A stretch of DNA of 64,000 nucleotides from Persicitalea sp038235275. GTDB lineage: Bacteria > Bacteroidota > Bacteroidia > Cytophagales > Spirosomataceae. Location of the stretch: the NCBI GenBank assembly GCA_038235275.1, contig JBBSUC010000014.1, forward strand, positions 1 through 64,000, in the 5' to 3' direction. Both the position numbers and the translations under genes were made by a program. Under the pieces are notes generated by a model that ran no database searches, was not told where the DNA came from, and saw only the letters and a program-made list of their open reading frames with translations. Below are positions 11,843 through 20,627 of the stretch, one piece after another. How positions within the stretch are numbered: the first letter of the stretch is position 1; the number at the start of each line of letters is the position of its first letter.

Positions 11843-13445
11843 CCGATTTGAAGAAATTTTACGCCGGAAACTCGAAAGCCTGAAACCTGACTTTCAAGCG
11901 CAGGACTGGGACAAATTCCAGTCTTTTCAGCAGCACGCTGCGCCCTCTTTCTGGCAAACTTACGGACATTGGCTTGGCTACGCGGTGGCGGTGCTGACCA
12001 CTGCCACGGTGGCCGTACTTTACGTCAGTCAGTCGCGACAGAACGACGCGCTGCTGCGGGAGATGAAGGAACTACGGGCGCAGATTGCAAGTGGTACGGT
12101 CGGAGCAACGGTTGCCGTCTCGCCCGTCGTTACCAATGAATCAGCAACGACGGGCGAACCCACATCGGCGAACCGGCCGCGCGGCGGACCGTCCGTACCA
12201 CAACCACCTACCGACACGGTTTATGTTATCGAACCCCGCTTAATTTATCGGGATCGATCTGTTTATGAAAACAGGGCCGAGCGTGCTGAGTTGGCTGAAT
12301 CTGCCAGCGGCCGGTCGCTTTTGAATTTGGAAGAGAATTTTGACCGTCAGAAATCTAAAAACCCGGAAAGGACAGCAGCAAGTAACATCGTCGCGGAAAA
12401 TTCACCTCTGGCAGTAACTGAAACCAATATTCGACCCGACAAGGCAGTAGCCAGCAGAAAAAGCGGTACCGACCTAGCGCTCACCGACAGTCGCAAATTT
12501 CATACAGATGAGGCTTTGTCAGATAACACTTTGCCGGACGAAGCTTTATCAAAAAGCACTCCGGCCATTACTGAAAACAAACCGCAGGGACGCCTGCCGC
12601 AGGAGCGCCTGACTCTGGATAAAATCCAGCCTTTGCTCACTCCCTCGTTGCCCGAGACTGGTAAAACCGAGTATCGCCGCCTGATGAATCGGATGCCCAG
12701 GGCGATACGGAAACGGGGGGGGGCGGTGGTGGCTACGTCAGAAAAGGCAGTAGAAAGCAGAGCTGCGCTTTCAAAGCCAGCCAGTGAAGAAGGAGTCGAG
12801 AAAGTTACGAAAGAGGAAAGTTTGCTGCCTAAATTCGGCTTAAACCTACCGTTTCGGGTGGGCGCGGGCCAGCAGTGGGAAGGGCGTACCAAGTCGTTTT
12901 CGGTTTGGAACGAAGTGCTGATCGGGGCGCATTGGAGTCTTCAGGCCGGGTTGAGTTGGCAGAAGCTGGAAGACCAAAAGTTTTTTGACGTAAAAATTTT
13001 CGATCAAAAAATGCGATCGGATTTTCGGAAGGATCACGCCGGAAAATTGCCGCCCAGTTTCGATATTTTCAACATTACCGCCCGAACCAACGTTACCCGG
13101 ATTCCCCTCAATCTGACGTACCGAAATGAGATAAGCAGCGGCTTTACCTACTTTGTCGGAGCGGGTACCAACCTGAATTTGATTGCTAAACAGACGCTTT
13201 CTTTCGATTATAAGCGTCCTTCCAGGGATTACGGGCACGAAAGCAAGGAACGTAATATCCCCTTTCCGCTGATTAATAATGTGAACGCACTCGTAGGCGT
13301 GGAAAAGCGCTGGAGTCCCATCGTATTACAGGTCAGTTCATTCCTGAATACACGATTTAAAACCTTTCCCTTCCTCGACGACCGCACGGACGTAGGGCTG
13401 CAAGTGAAGTTACTCTACGAGTTTAAGGCCGCCAAAAAGAAGTAG
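11832..13445 (+). CDS. Putative anti-sigma protein fused to an outer-membrane barrel (copy 1)
   Basis: A 537-residue protein. Residues 1-45 form a charged cytoplasmic segment with a conserved tryptophan (KPDFQAQDWDKF). Residues about 46-66 form one membrane helix (LGYAVAVLTTATVAVLYV). A short heptad-like stretch, then a long Ser/Thr/Pro-rich linker, reach about residue 335. The last 200 residues are amphipathic strands typical of a small outer-membrane barrel (GAHWSLQAGLSWQK, GFTYFVGAGTNLNL) and end in KLLYEFKAAKKK. The protein would therefore cross the inner membrane, periplasm and outer membrane. Position and overlap with the sigma gene suggest anti-sigma function; this is inference. Nine consecutive G at 12715-12723 in the linker would permit slippage. 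Confidence 0.62.
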   Translation: MKTNRFEEILRRKLESLKPDFQAQDWDKFQSFQQHAAPSFWQTYGHWLGYAVAVLTTATVAVLYVSQSRQNDALLREMKELRAQIASGTVGATVAVSPVVTNESATTGEPTSANRPRGGPSVPQPPTDTVYVIEPRLIYRDRSVYENRAERAELAESASGRSLLNLEENFDRQKSKNPERTAASNIVAENSPLAVTETNIRPDKAVASRKSGTDLALTDSRKFHTDEALSDNTLPDEALSKSTPAITENKPQGRLPQERLTLDKIQPLLTPSLPETGKTEYRRLMNRMPRAIRKRGGAVVATSEKAVESRAALSKPASEEGVEKVTKEESLLPKFGLNLPFRVGAGQQWEGRTKSFSVWNEVLIGAHWSLQAGLSWQKLEDQKFFDVKIFDQKMRSDFRKDHAGKLPPSFDIFNITARTNVTRIPLNLTYRNEISSGFTYFVGAGTNLNLIAKQTLSFDYKRPSRDYGHESKERNIPFPLINNVNALVGVEKRWSPIVLQVSSFLNTRFKTFPFLDDRTDVGLQVKLLYEFKAAKKK

Positions 13446-13451
13446 CCCGAC

Positions 13452-13829
13452 CTACCAAACCTGATCCAGGTCCTTGGACGTGTACAGGTGGTTACGCTCG
13501 GTGAAGGCCGAATCTTTATGCTCGCTCCGTAGCGAGAGTGGGTTTTTCCGCCCCATCCGCGATAAAACCGCAATCGGGAAGAGGATCACGAAAAAGATGA
13601 TCGAGAGCAGAATCCGCCCGTTGATTGCCCCCAGGATTTCGGCAATCTTAAACCAGCCTTTCACGATCCAGTCGCCCACGATGGGGATGGCGACGCACAG
13701 CACGCCTATTACCGCCGCCGCGTAGAGCATCCACGGATACCGGGATTTGAAAATAAAATAAATCACGACCAGCCCGGTTACGATGACGAGCTGCGCTTTG
13801 GCCTTGTCGGCTTCGGAGGTTTTTTCCAA
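13452..13829 (-). CDS. SxtJ family small membrane protein
   Basis: A 125-residue protein with hydrophobic segments at about 12-28, 32-50 and 72-92 (including LLSIIFFVILFPIAVLS) and a polar C-terminus. The pattern and its neighbours match the SxtJ family, named from the saxitoxin cluster, where it accompanies a carbamoyltransferase and has no proven function. It is the last gene of a four-gene minus-strand set. Only a TTG (13829) is available as a start, and it abuts the octamer array at 13834. The start is therefore uncertain. Confidence 0.72.
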   Translation of the reverse strand: MEKTSEADKAKAQLVIVTGLVVIYFIFKSRYPWMLYAAAVIGVLCVAIPIVGDWIVKGWFKIAEILGAINGRILLSIIFFVILFPIAVLSRMGRKNPLSLRSEHKDSAFTERNHLYTSKDLDQVW

Positions 13830-13833
13830 TTTT

Positions 13834-13902
13834 GAATGAGAGAATGAGAGAATGAGAGAATGAGAGAATATTGCTTTCGCCAGGTTATTCTCTCATTCTC
13901 TC
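13834..13902. repeat. Octamer-array hairpin, GAATGAGA type
   Basis: Four and a half copies of gaatgaga (13834-13869) lead into the core ATTGCTTTCGCCAG (13870-13883). After gtt comes the exact inverted arm attctctcattctctc (13887-13902). A 16-bp perfect stem with a 17-base loop can form. It lies between DUF5989 and SxtJ and touches the TTG start of SxtJ. The core is identical to that at 15354-15367, although the arm words differ. Confidence 0.8.
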
Positions 13903-13924
13903 AATCACTAAATCACAATTAATT

Positions 13925-14074
13925 TTAAAATAACGTATAAATAAAAGGTGCTACTGCTGATCCGCCGCCGATGACGATGAGGACGCCGATGAGCAACAAT
14001 ACGATGATGACCGGAGCCAGCCACCATTTTTTACGCTCCTTCATGAAGGAGAAAAGGTCGTTTATGAAATCCAT
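13925..14074 (-). CDS. DUF5989 (SxtK-like) small membrane protein
   Basis: A gene for 49 residues that is easily missed. It starts at ATG 14074 with MDFINDLFSFMKERKKWW, has one membrane helix (APVIIVLLLIGVLIVIGGG), and ends VAPFIYTLF before TAA. The KKWWL motif before the helix and the VAPFIY end are typical of DUF5989, which occurs beside SxtJ and NodU-type carbamoyltransferases in many bacteria. The product is probably an inner-membrane partner of SxtJ. The biochemical role is unknown. It lies 95 bp upstream of SxtJ on the same strand. Confidence 0.85.
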   Translation of the reverse strand: MDFINDLFSFMKERKKWWLAPVIIVLLLIGVLIVIGGGSAVAPFIYTLF

Positions 14075-14085
14075 TGTTGACTATT

Positions 14086-14158
14086 TGTTTAATCGTTGAA
14101 TCGTTTAACTGTTGAAGCGGTTCGCCGCTGCGATGATGTTAAGATATTTAGTTGTTTA
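14086..14158. repeat. Octamer word array upstream of DUF5989
   Basis: Words tgtttaat, cgttgaat, cgtttaac and tgttgaag (14086-14117) precede a GC-rich centre containing ttcgccgctg. A second set follows: gatgttaa, gatattta and gttgttta (14135-14158). Both sets keep period 8, but the second is not the inverted copy of the first. The element fills the spacer between the SGNH gene and DUF5989. Confidence 0.6.
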
Positions 14159-14198
14159 GGCGTCAATACCCATCCTTGTCTCCCTTCTGCTTCCCTCC

Positions 14199-15311
14199 CT
14201 ATTTCATGATCCTATACACCCGCTCGGCCATCAAGGCATTCACAGCCGGGCCGGCGTGACCGTCGTTTTTGCCGACCACACGGTCTTTGTCGGCTATTTT
14301 CTCGATGCCATCGGTGAGCGTGACTACTTTCACGCCGTGGACTTTCAGATAATCTTCCACGGGTCGGGTGTATTTTGCGCTTTTGTCCAATTGGAACAGG
14401 AAAGGTACGAATACGGCGTACATTTTGGCTCCCGTGCTGTCGCGGTAGGCCAGCATTTGGTTCAGGTCCCGAAAGTGCGCGTTCAGCACCGTCGAATCCG
14501 TATATGATTTTTGCACAAAATTCTCGAACGTGCTGAACGAGTTATGGGGCAATTGCCAATAGACAAAATTAGGCAAATAAAACCGCTTCACCAGCGTGGC
14601 CCACGGACCGTGCAAGTCGTTGTAAGGCTCAACTCCCGTGAGGGTTTGGCCATTTTCGCGGGCCGCTTTCTCGATGTCGTTGGGGAAATACTGCAAAACG
14701 ATCACGTCGGGCTTCACGGGAAATTCCATGAGCCGCTTCGCTTCGTCGCGGGTATCGGATCCTGACACGCCGAGGTTGTAAACCACGTATCTGTCTTTGC
14801 CCAACTTATCTTCCAGCTGATCGGAAAAGCGATCGTTCAAGTTTTCAAGTCCGTGGCCGGCGGCAAACGAATCGCCGATGACCAGCACCTTCGTTTTGCT
14901 GCTACCTGTTTCAATCTCCTTGTCCCGGTAGCCCTGCGCATTGACGGGATGCCAGTATTTTTCCCACCAAATTTGGGAAGCTTTGGACAGCACACCCTCG
15001 TGGCTTTGGGGAATATACATGAAGACTATTTCCAGAAACACCAGCACCACGACCAAAGGAACCACTAAGGTGACGATATTAGCCACCAGCCCTTTGGCTT
15101 TGCTCTTGACTACGCCATAATAAAATATCCGCAAGATCTCGATTACGAACAGCAGCCAAAACATCGTCTTGGTCAGCCGAATGTAAAAGCTGTCGCTCTG
15201 CGGAAAACCCGGATAGCCGAAGGTGACGTGAAACTTATCGGGATAGAAAAGAAACACGAACAACACCGCGAGCAGGGCGAGACGAATGAGGCTGGTAATT
15301 GCTTTTGACAT
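14199..15311 (-). CDS. Membrane-anchored SGNH hydrolase (carbamoyltransferase-linked)
   Basis: A 370-residue protein. Three hydrophobic segments lie in the first 120 residues (LALLAVLFVFLFYP, MFWLLFVIEILRIFYYG, VTLVVPLVVVLVFLEIVF). An extracytoplasmic SGNH domain follows, with the GDSL-type block VLVIGDSFAAGHG near residue 145, VLQYFPNDI in the middle, and a final DGHAGPAVNALMAERV, whose Asp-x-His completes the triad. Such domains add or remove acyl groups on sugars. The gene follows the carbamoyltransferase by 96 bp of word-array hairpin. Its place in the cassette suggests that it modifies the same glycan or lipid as the carbamoyltransferase. Confidence 0.8.
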   Translation of the reverse strand: MSKAITSLIRLALLAVLFVFLFYPDKFHVTFGYPGFPQSDSFYIRLTKTMFWLLFVIEILRIFYYGVVKSKAKGLVANIVTLVVPLVVVLVFLEIVFMYIPQSHEGVLSKASQIWWEKYWHPVNAQGYRDKEIETGSSKTKVLVIGDSFAAGHGLENLNDRFSDQLEDKLGKDRYVVYNLGVSGSDTRDEAKRLMEFPVKPDVIVLQYFPNDIEKAARENGQTLTGVEPYNDLHGPWATLVKRFYLPNFVYWQLPHNSFSTFENFVQKSYTDSTVLNAHFRDLNQMLAYRDSTGAKMYAVFVPFLFQLDKSAKYTRPVEDYLKVHGVKVVTLTDGIEKIADKDRVVGKNDGHAGPAVNALMAERVYRIMK

Positions 15312-15325
15312 TGAAAATCAATTTG

Positions 15326-15403
15326 GAATGTCGGAATTAGTGAATTAGTGAATATTGCTTTCGCCAGATTCCCTTATTCCGACATTCACTAATTCACTCA
15401 TTC
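15326..15403. repeat. Octamer-array hairpin with mixed GAATNNNN words
   Basis: The left words are gaatgtcg, gaattagt, gaattagt and gaat. The core ATTGCTTTCGCCAG is at 15354-15367. On the opposite strand, the right side reads gaatgagt, gaattagt, gaatgtcg, gaat. So GAAT is fixed and the next four bases vary, and the arms still pair over most of their length. The spacer lies between the carbamoyltransferase stop and the SGNH start. Confidence 0.8.
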
Positions 15404-15407
15404 AAAA

Positions 15408-17270
15408 TTAATCAAGAACAAACTCCTCCTGCCAGTTATCCTTCTCCTGCCATTCAGGTTGTTGGCGCTTGTCGAAGACGTAATTGCCCACCACCAGGTA
15501 GTCCATTTCGGTACGCATGAAGCAGCGGTAGGAGTCGTTGGGCGTGGATACAATGGGTTCGCCACGGACGTTGAAACTTGTGTTCACGACCACGGCGTAG
15601 CCCGTCAGTTCTTTGAAAGCATTGATGAGTTCCCAGTAACGCGGGTTGGTTTCCTTATGGACCGTCTGGATGCGGGCCGAATAGTCGATGTGCGTAATCG
15701 AGGGCAAGTCCGATCGCTCGAAGTAGAGCTTATTGCGCAGGTCCATCGAATCGTAGCCCGCCGGGAGGGGCTTGCGCCGATCCTCGGCCACGGGATGCAC
15801 CAGCAGCATATAGGGCGAAATGCCGTCGTAGTCGAAATACTCGGCAACGTTTTCGGCCAGCACCGAGGGTGCAAAGGGCCGGAACGACTCGCGGTACTTG
15901 ATTTTCAGGTTCAACTTTTTTTGCATTTCGGAATTGCGCGGGTCGCCCAGAATGCTGCGGCCACCCAGAGCGCGGGGGCCAAATTCCATGCGCCCCTGCA
16001 CCCAGCCGACCACGTTGCCGTCGGCCAATAGCTTGGCTACCTCCTTGCTCAATTCTTTGAAATCTTCAAAATGCGTGTAAGTCGCATTGTACTTTTTGGC
16101 GGTCAGTTCCACCTCCAAATCGGAGAAAGTTGGGCCGAGGTAGGACCCACGCATATTGTCGTTTTTCCAGGTAATATTCCGCTCTTGGCCGAAGAAAATA
16201 TGGTAGGCGGCTTGCGCGGCACCCAACGCGCCGCCCGCGTCGCCAGCAGCGGGCTGAATAAACACATCCTTGAAAATGCCAGCCTTTTGAATCTTGCCGT
16301 TGGACACGCAGTTGAGGGCCACGCCACCCGCCATGCAGAGGTAATCGGCCCCGGTCAGGCGTTTAGCCTCCCGGCCCATGCGGATGACGGCCTCTTCGGT
16401 CACGCGCTGAATGGCCAGGCCGAGGTTGCAATGTTCGGCTTCCAGCGAATCCTCTGGATTGCGTTTTTTGAAACCAAAAAGCCGCTCCCAGGCGGGTTCG
16501 TCCACCATCTTAAGGCCCGTGGCGTAGTCGAAGTACTTTTGGTTGAGCCAAACGGAGCCGTCCTCTTTCAGCTCGATAAGCTCTTTGAGGATGATGTCCA
16601 CATAACGCTCCACCTCCGGCGACGAGGGGTTGCCGTAGGGGGCCAGGCCCATCAGTTTGTACTCACCCGAGTTGACCCGGAAGCCCAGGAAATACGTAAA
16701 GGCGGAGTACAAAAGTCCCAGCGAATGCGGGAAACGGAGTTCTTTAAGAATAGTAATATCCTTGCCTTCTCCCAAACAAATGGAAGCCGTGGCCCACTCC
16801 CCTACCCCGTCGATGGTCAGAATCGCGGCTTTTTCGTAGGGAGAAGGATAAAAAGCCGAAGCCGCGTGCGACAGGTGGTGCTCGGGAAAGAGCATCTTGA
16901 CGGGCTTTTTCTTGTCGTAGCCCAGCTTCACCAACTCCTCTTTAATAAGGCGCTTCAAAAACATTTTCTCCTTAATCCATACTGGCATGGCCGTGATGAA
17001 GGAACGAATGCCCTTGGGCGCGAAAGCGTAGTAGGTTTCCAATAAGCGCTCAAATTTGAGCAGCGGTTTGTCGTAGAAAACAATGGCATCCAGCTGGTTG
17101 AGCGTTACGCCCCCGTACTCCAGACAAAACTGCACAGCGTTGGTCGGAAAGCCCGGATCGTGCTTCTTGCGGGTAAAACGTTCTTCCTGCGCCGCCGCTA
17201 CGATTACGCCATCATCGATCAGAGCCGCCGCTGAGTCGTGATAAAAGGCCGAAATTCCCAGTATTTTCAA
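15408..17270 (-). CDS. NodU/CmcH-type O-carbamoyltransferase
   Basis: A 620-residue protein of the full length for the family that transfers a carbamoyl group from carbamoyl phosphate through a carbamoyl-adenylate to a hydroxyl. The N-terminal Kae1-like domain has MKILGISAFYHDSAAALI, EERFTRKKHD and HHLSHAASAFYPSP, which provide the metal and ATP site. YLCMAGGVALNCVSNG is the second nucleotide motif. The C-terminal YrdC-like domain has GWVQGRMEFGPRALGGRSIL and carries the carbamoyl-adenylate site. It is the first gene of the cassette with SGNH, DUF5989 and SxtJ. The start is TTG at 17270, which matches the family's N-terminus exactly, just after an octamer array. The acceptor is unknown, probably a surface sugar. 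Confidence 0.93.
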   Translation of the reverse strand: MKILGISAFYHDSAAALIDDGVIVAAAQEERFTRKKHDPGFPTNAVQFCLEYGGVTLNQLDAIVFYDKPLLKFERLLETYYAFAPKGIRSFITAMPVWIKEKMFLKRLIKEELVKLGYDKKKPVKMLFPEHHLSHAASAFYPSPYEKAAILTIDGVGEWATASICLGEGKDITILKELRFPHSLGLLYSAFTYFLGFRVNSGEYKLMGLAPYGNPSSPEVERYVDIILKELIELKEDGSVWLNQKYFDYATGLKMVDEPAWERLFGFKKRNPEDSLEAEHCNLGLAIQRVTEEAVIRMGREAKRLTGADYLCMAGGVALNCVSNGKIQKAGIFKDVFIQPAAGDAGGALGAAQAAYHIFFGQERNITWKNDNMRGSYLGPTFSDLEVELTAKKYNATYTHFEDFKELSKEVAKLLADGNVVGWVQGRMEFGPRALGGRSILGDPRNSEMQKKLNLKIKYRESFRPFAPSVLAENVAEYFDYDGISPYMLLVHPVAEDRRKPLPAGYDSMDLRNKLYFERSDLPSITHIDYSARIQTVHKETNPRYWELINAFKELTGYAVVVNTSFNVRGEPIVSTPNDSYRCFMRTEMDYLVVGNYVFDKRQQPEWQEKDNWQEEFVLD

Positions 17271-17276
17271 GGAGTG

Positions 17277-17308
17277 TTGATTTTTGATTTATTGATTCGT
17301 TGATTTGC
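17277..17308. repeat. Octamer word array at the carbamoyltransferase start
   Basis: Words of the form TGATTNNN recur at 7-8 bp spacing (ttgatttt, tgatttat, tgattcgt, tgatttgc). The array begins 7 bp upstream of the TTG start on the minus strand and ends in TTTGCTGCGGGCC, which resembles the core of the hairpin elements. A small inverted repeat, CCACA/TGTGG, follows at about 17321-17340. Confidence 0.55.
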
Positions 17309-17447
17309 TGCGGGCCATATCCACAAACTGCGATCTGTGGAATTCTTGTTAATTCTAGCCTATGCCTTTTGGCAAATCGGGGGCAAAACTAGGCATAACT
17401 ACGCAAACATCAAACGTCAGGTGGAAACCATAAACTAAATATAATGC

Positions 17448-17478
17448 AAAAAGCCGCCTATTTTGTGAGCGGCTTTTC
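17448..17478 (-). terminator. Terminator after the SdrD-B protein gene
   Basis: Stem AAAAGCCGC/GCGGCTTTT with an 11-base loop, flanked by A on one side and T on the other, so it can act in both directions. It lies 21 bp past the stop of the large surface protein gene. The remaining spacer up to 17270 shows the word array and no further gene. Confidence 0.8.
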
Positions 17479-17498
17479 GATTTGGGCTTATTGGTAAC

Positions 17499-20399
17499 CT
17501 ACTGAATCTTAATCCGCCGGGCCGTTACCGGGATGCATAGGGCTTTGAAATCGCCGCATTGGCAGTCGCGCGGCATCATTGTAAGCCGGATATCCTGCGT
17601 GCAGCCGGTGTCGTTGTAAATCCTTACAAAATACGCCTGGCCGGCGGCGGTGGGATTGCTCAAATCTTTTATAATTGCGCCATTGGCAGGAATGGGTTGC
17701 GGCGTATCGAACACGAAACTTCCCGCCGCGCCCCCCTCGCTGACGTTGAACTTTTCCTCTGGTTTGAAGCCAATCAGTTGAATATTCCCATCGCTATTTG
17801 CTTGTAGATTAGTGCAGGTCACGCGCTCTATGATGGCCTGTACCTTAGGGGCGGCACTGACAGTGATCAGCACGGTATCGCGGCAGGTTTGGTTTTGGGA
17901 CATGATAAAGGTATAAATCCCCGCGTTGGCCAGTCCTTTCACCAAACCCGAGGGAGTGATGGTGGCAGGCGAAGGATTGCCGACTGCCGCCGTCCAGATT
18001 TGTCCCATCGTGGCGGCGGGTAGTTTAAGCGAATCCGTACTCGCGCAGACCGTCGTGTCACGGCCCGCGTCGACCCAGCAGTCGTCGAATCCGGCATCGA
18101 GTGACAGTTGATTTTGGCCGGGTGCGCCAGTTTTGACCATCATAATCGGAAAGCCTTTTAGATTGGCGGGGACGCCGGAAGTCGCAATCTGAGCGCGGTT
18201 GGCAATCTGGTCATCGGCTGTTTTTTGGGCCAAAGGCTGGGCGGTAGCCACCAATCTATACGCGTTGTTCTTGACCAACAACACTTCCTGATTTTTGTCG
18301 AACTGCGGAGCGTTGCCATTCGCACCCAGCGCGATATAGTAGGTGGTATTGGGCAGCACAGTGGTGCCGCCGAACAAATAGGTGCCGTCTTCCTCACTTG
18401 TAATCTGGCTTACTAATCCGCCCTTTTCGTCGTAAAGGCCGACTAATACGCCCGCCAGGGGAGTTTCGTCGGGATCTTGTAGGCCGTTTTCATTGGCATC
18501 CACCCACAAGCGGTTACCGATTAAGATAGGGGCCGCTTCGCAGAGCGCGCGGATGCTACCCAGGCCATTGGCTTTGCCCACGTACTGTTCGTTGGCGTCG
18601 CCGTTGTAGATCTCGAAAGCCTTCATCCGGTTGCCGCTCAGGTTACTGAACCAAGCCACACCGCCCGTCCAAACCGTGAAGGGTTCGACGACGGCCGCGA
18701 CCACCTCGTCGTTGCCCGGCACCACCAGCATGGAACCCATGAAGGTTTCTTGCTGGATGACCTGGCCCGAAAAAACATCTTTGTACAGATCGTCCCCGTA
18801 AAATTCGCCGCCGCCCGGTCCCTCGTTGTTGCCCGCCCCGTTTCCGACGCGCAGGCCCGACTTCCCGTTTTTCTCTAATTTATAAGTGCCATCGGCGTAG
18901 GCCTGGGCGCGCAAAATATCGCCGCCGATATAGCCGCTGTAGCGGGCTGCATTGGCAGGGATGCTTATTTGGTTGCGGCCCGTCTGGTGGCCCGTGCGAT
19001 CCATCAGGCCCAAAATCAGCGAGCCGTCGGTGTCGAACTCGATGTCGGAGAGGATTGGCTGTGGGCGTGAGGCGCGGTAAATGGGGGTGCCAGCTTCCGT
19101 AGTGAGCAGCGACGTGGTGAGGTCGGCAAACTTATCCGTCCAGGGTTCCCAGTATTCACTCTGTGGTACACTGGCGTGTATCCAGCCCTTGCGGTAATTC
19201 AGGGGTTCGCTGATGACGGGAGAATTGATAAATTGACTGGTTTTCAGTTCATAGCGATAAACATAGGCCCGCAACTGGTCGCGTGTTCCGCCGTCGGCAC
19301 CAGCGTCGCAGGTCATGCCCACATACAGTGAGCCTTCGTGGTATTCCAGCGCCCAGGGCCGGGCCTGCCCGGCTACGCAGCCGGGGTTGGGTAGCGGGAA
19401 AGATTTTATGTCAGCGTCAACCAACTGCCCGGCGGACTGGCTGAGGGGAACGCGCACCAGCGTCTTTTGGAATAAGTTGATGACCCACAGGAAATTCTCG
19501 TCCGGCGTAAGGGCCATGCCCCCCAGGCCCACCTTACCCACCAGCCCAAAAGCGCTGGAATCGAGACTGGCTACCTTGAAATCGGCGGGAAGAGCGCGTT
19601 TGGTAAGCAGAATGCTGTCGGCGGGACTGCTTAGTTTGATAAATTTGGCAAGGTCGAGGTAAGGTGCCGTAGTGGGCGAAACGCCCGAAAGGTCGGCGCG
19701 GTAAATACCGCCCAGGCCCAACGGCCCCAGGCCACTGTGTCGCTTTAAAAAGGCGGAGAAGAAAAGGGCTTTATCCTGCCGACGGTAGGCCCCGCCCCAG
19801 ACGGTACCCGTCATAGCATTGGAAGCTAACAGGTTGGGTTCCGTACCTTGGCCCGAGGCACTGTAAGGAAAATGGACTATAGAAGCCAATGGTCCCGAGT
19901 TACTCCCTGCCGCCAGTGGGTCGCCCATTAGGAAGCAGGAGACTACTACGTTGGGCATAATGTCGCGGCAGTAAGACAAGGGATCGATGACGCCCAGATT
20001 GACGGTAGAAACAGGCGTAGTGACAAATTGCACGGCGGAGCCATTTTGTAGGCCCGGCGTGCTTTCGTAGGATTCGTGGGGCAGGTTACTGAATTCAACC
20101 CGGAATTGCTGCCCGTTGGCAATGGCAAAGCTGAAGTTACCCAGTGAGTCGGTAGTCGTGGTAAGCGGACTGGATACACCAGCCCCATAAGCCTTTACCT
20201 GAATGCCACCAATTCCCGGCTCGGTTGGAAAGGAAGTTTGGCGGATACCATCGCCGTTGAAGTCGCGGTAAACCTGGCCGCTGAGTTGGGCGATTGCCGC
20301 CGGAGAAAAGGCCAGAAAAAATAGCCAGAAGAGCGTAGTTTGGGCGTCGAAGCCTCGACGGAGCTTCGACGCTCGTGAGCCTTGGTAAACGATTTTCAT
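17499..20399 (-). CDS. Large secreted SdrD B-like domain protein
   Basis: A 966-residue exported protein. The N-terminus has a basic stretch, then the hydrophobic FWLFFLAFSPAAIA and a probable cleavage after AIA. A first SdrD-B-like unit, SGQVYRDFNGDGIRQ, lies near residues 40-110. Residues about 130-620 form a large uncharacterised region of NHL or propeller flavour. A second B unit (LWVDANENGLQDPDETPLAG) is near 630-700. The C-terminus has a Gly/Pro-rich Ig-like part with paired cysteines (CQCGDFKALC). B units bind calcium and stiffen surface proteins. No LPxTG and no clear type 9 sorting domain are seen. A palindrome forms codons about 10-19, before the hydrophobic core of the signal peptide. 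Confidence 0.78.
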   Translation of the reverse strand: MKIVYQGSRASKLRRGFDAQTTLFWLFFLAFSPAAIAQLSGQVYRDFNGDGIRQTSFPTEPGIGGIQVKAYGAGVSSPLTTTTDSLGNFSFAIANGQQFRVEFSNLPHESYESTPGLQNGSAVQFVTTPVSTVNLGVIDPLSYCRDIMPNVVVSCFLMGDPLAAGSNSGPLASIVHFPYSASGQGTEPNLLASNAMTGTVWGGAYRRQDKALFFSAFLKRHSGLGPLGLGGIYRADLSGVSPTTAPYLDLAKFIKLSSPADSILLTKRALPADFKVASLDSSAFGLVGKVGLGGMALTPDENFLWVINLFQKTLVRVPLSQSAGQLVDADIKSFPLPNPGCVAGQARPWALEYHEGSLYVGMTCDAGADGGTRDQLRAYVYRYELKTSQFINSPVISEPLNYRKGWIHASVPQSEYWEPWTDKFADLTTSLLTTEAGTPIYRASRPQPILSDIEFDTDGSLILGLMDRTGHQTGRNQISIPANAARYSGYIGGDILRAQAYADGTYKLEKNGKSGLRVGNGAGNNEGPGGGEFYGDDLYKDVFSGQVIQQETFMGSMLVVPGNDEVVAAVVEPFTVWTGGVAWFSNLSGNRMKAFEIYNGDANEQYVGKANGLGSIRALCEAAPILIGNRLWVDANENGLQDPDETPLAGVLVGLYDEKGGLVSQITSEEDGTYLFGGTTVLPNTTYYIALGANGNAPQFDKNQEVLLVKNNAYRLVATAQPLAQKTADDQIANRAQIATSGVPANLKGFPIMMVKTGAPGQNQLSLDAGFDDCWVDAGRDTTVCASTDSLKLPAATMGQIWTAAVGNPSPATITPSGLVKGLANAGIYTFIMSQNQTCRDTVLITVSAAPKVQAIIERVTCTNLQANSDGNIQLIGFKPEEKFNVSEGGAAGSFVFDTPQPIPANGAIIKDLSNPTAAGQAYFVRIYNDTGCTQDIRLTMMPRDCQCGDFKALCIPVTARRIKIQ
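20344..20372. repeat. REP-like palindrome inside a signal-peptide region
   Basis: Perfect 10-bp arms gcgtcgaagc and gcttcgacgc enclose ctcgacgga. The palindrome lies in frame inside the coding sequence and encodes the basic residues just before the hydrophobic core of the signal peptide of the SdrD-B protein. Confidence 0.7.
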
Positions 20400-20627
20400 G
20401 GGTTGCAGTATTTACATTCGCTTAGGGTTTCCGCGAAGACTGTGCCATTTTTTGTTTTCAGTAACTTTCAGAATAAATATTTCACATAAAATATTATTTA
20501 ACTCATTGATATTTAATTTTTTATATTGTATAAAATAATTTTTCAGACCAACTAAAAAAAAGGTAAAATCCTGGTTTTCCATTTCCGTCTCCCTTGAAAT
20601 CAGCCATTATTTGGCGTACTTTGGGCG

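Noticed and set aside
13834..13902. CRISPR array or satellite repeat
   Set aside because: Units are 8 bp with no spacers of constant size, and the arms are inverted. This does not fit CRISPR.
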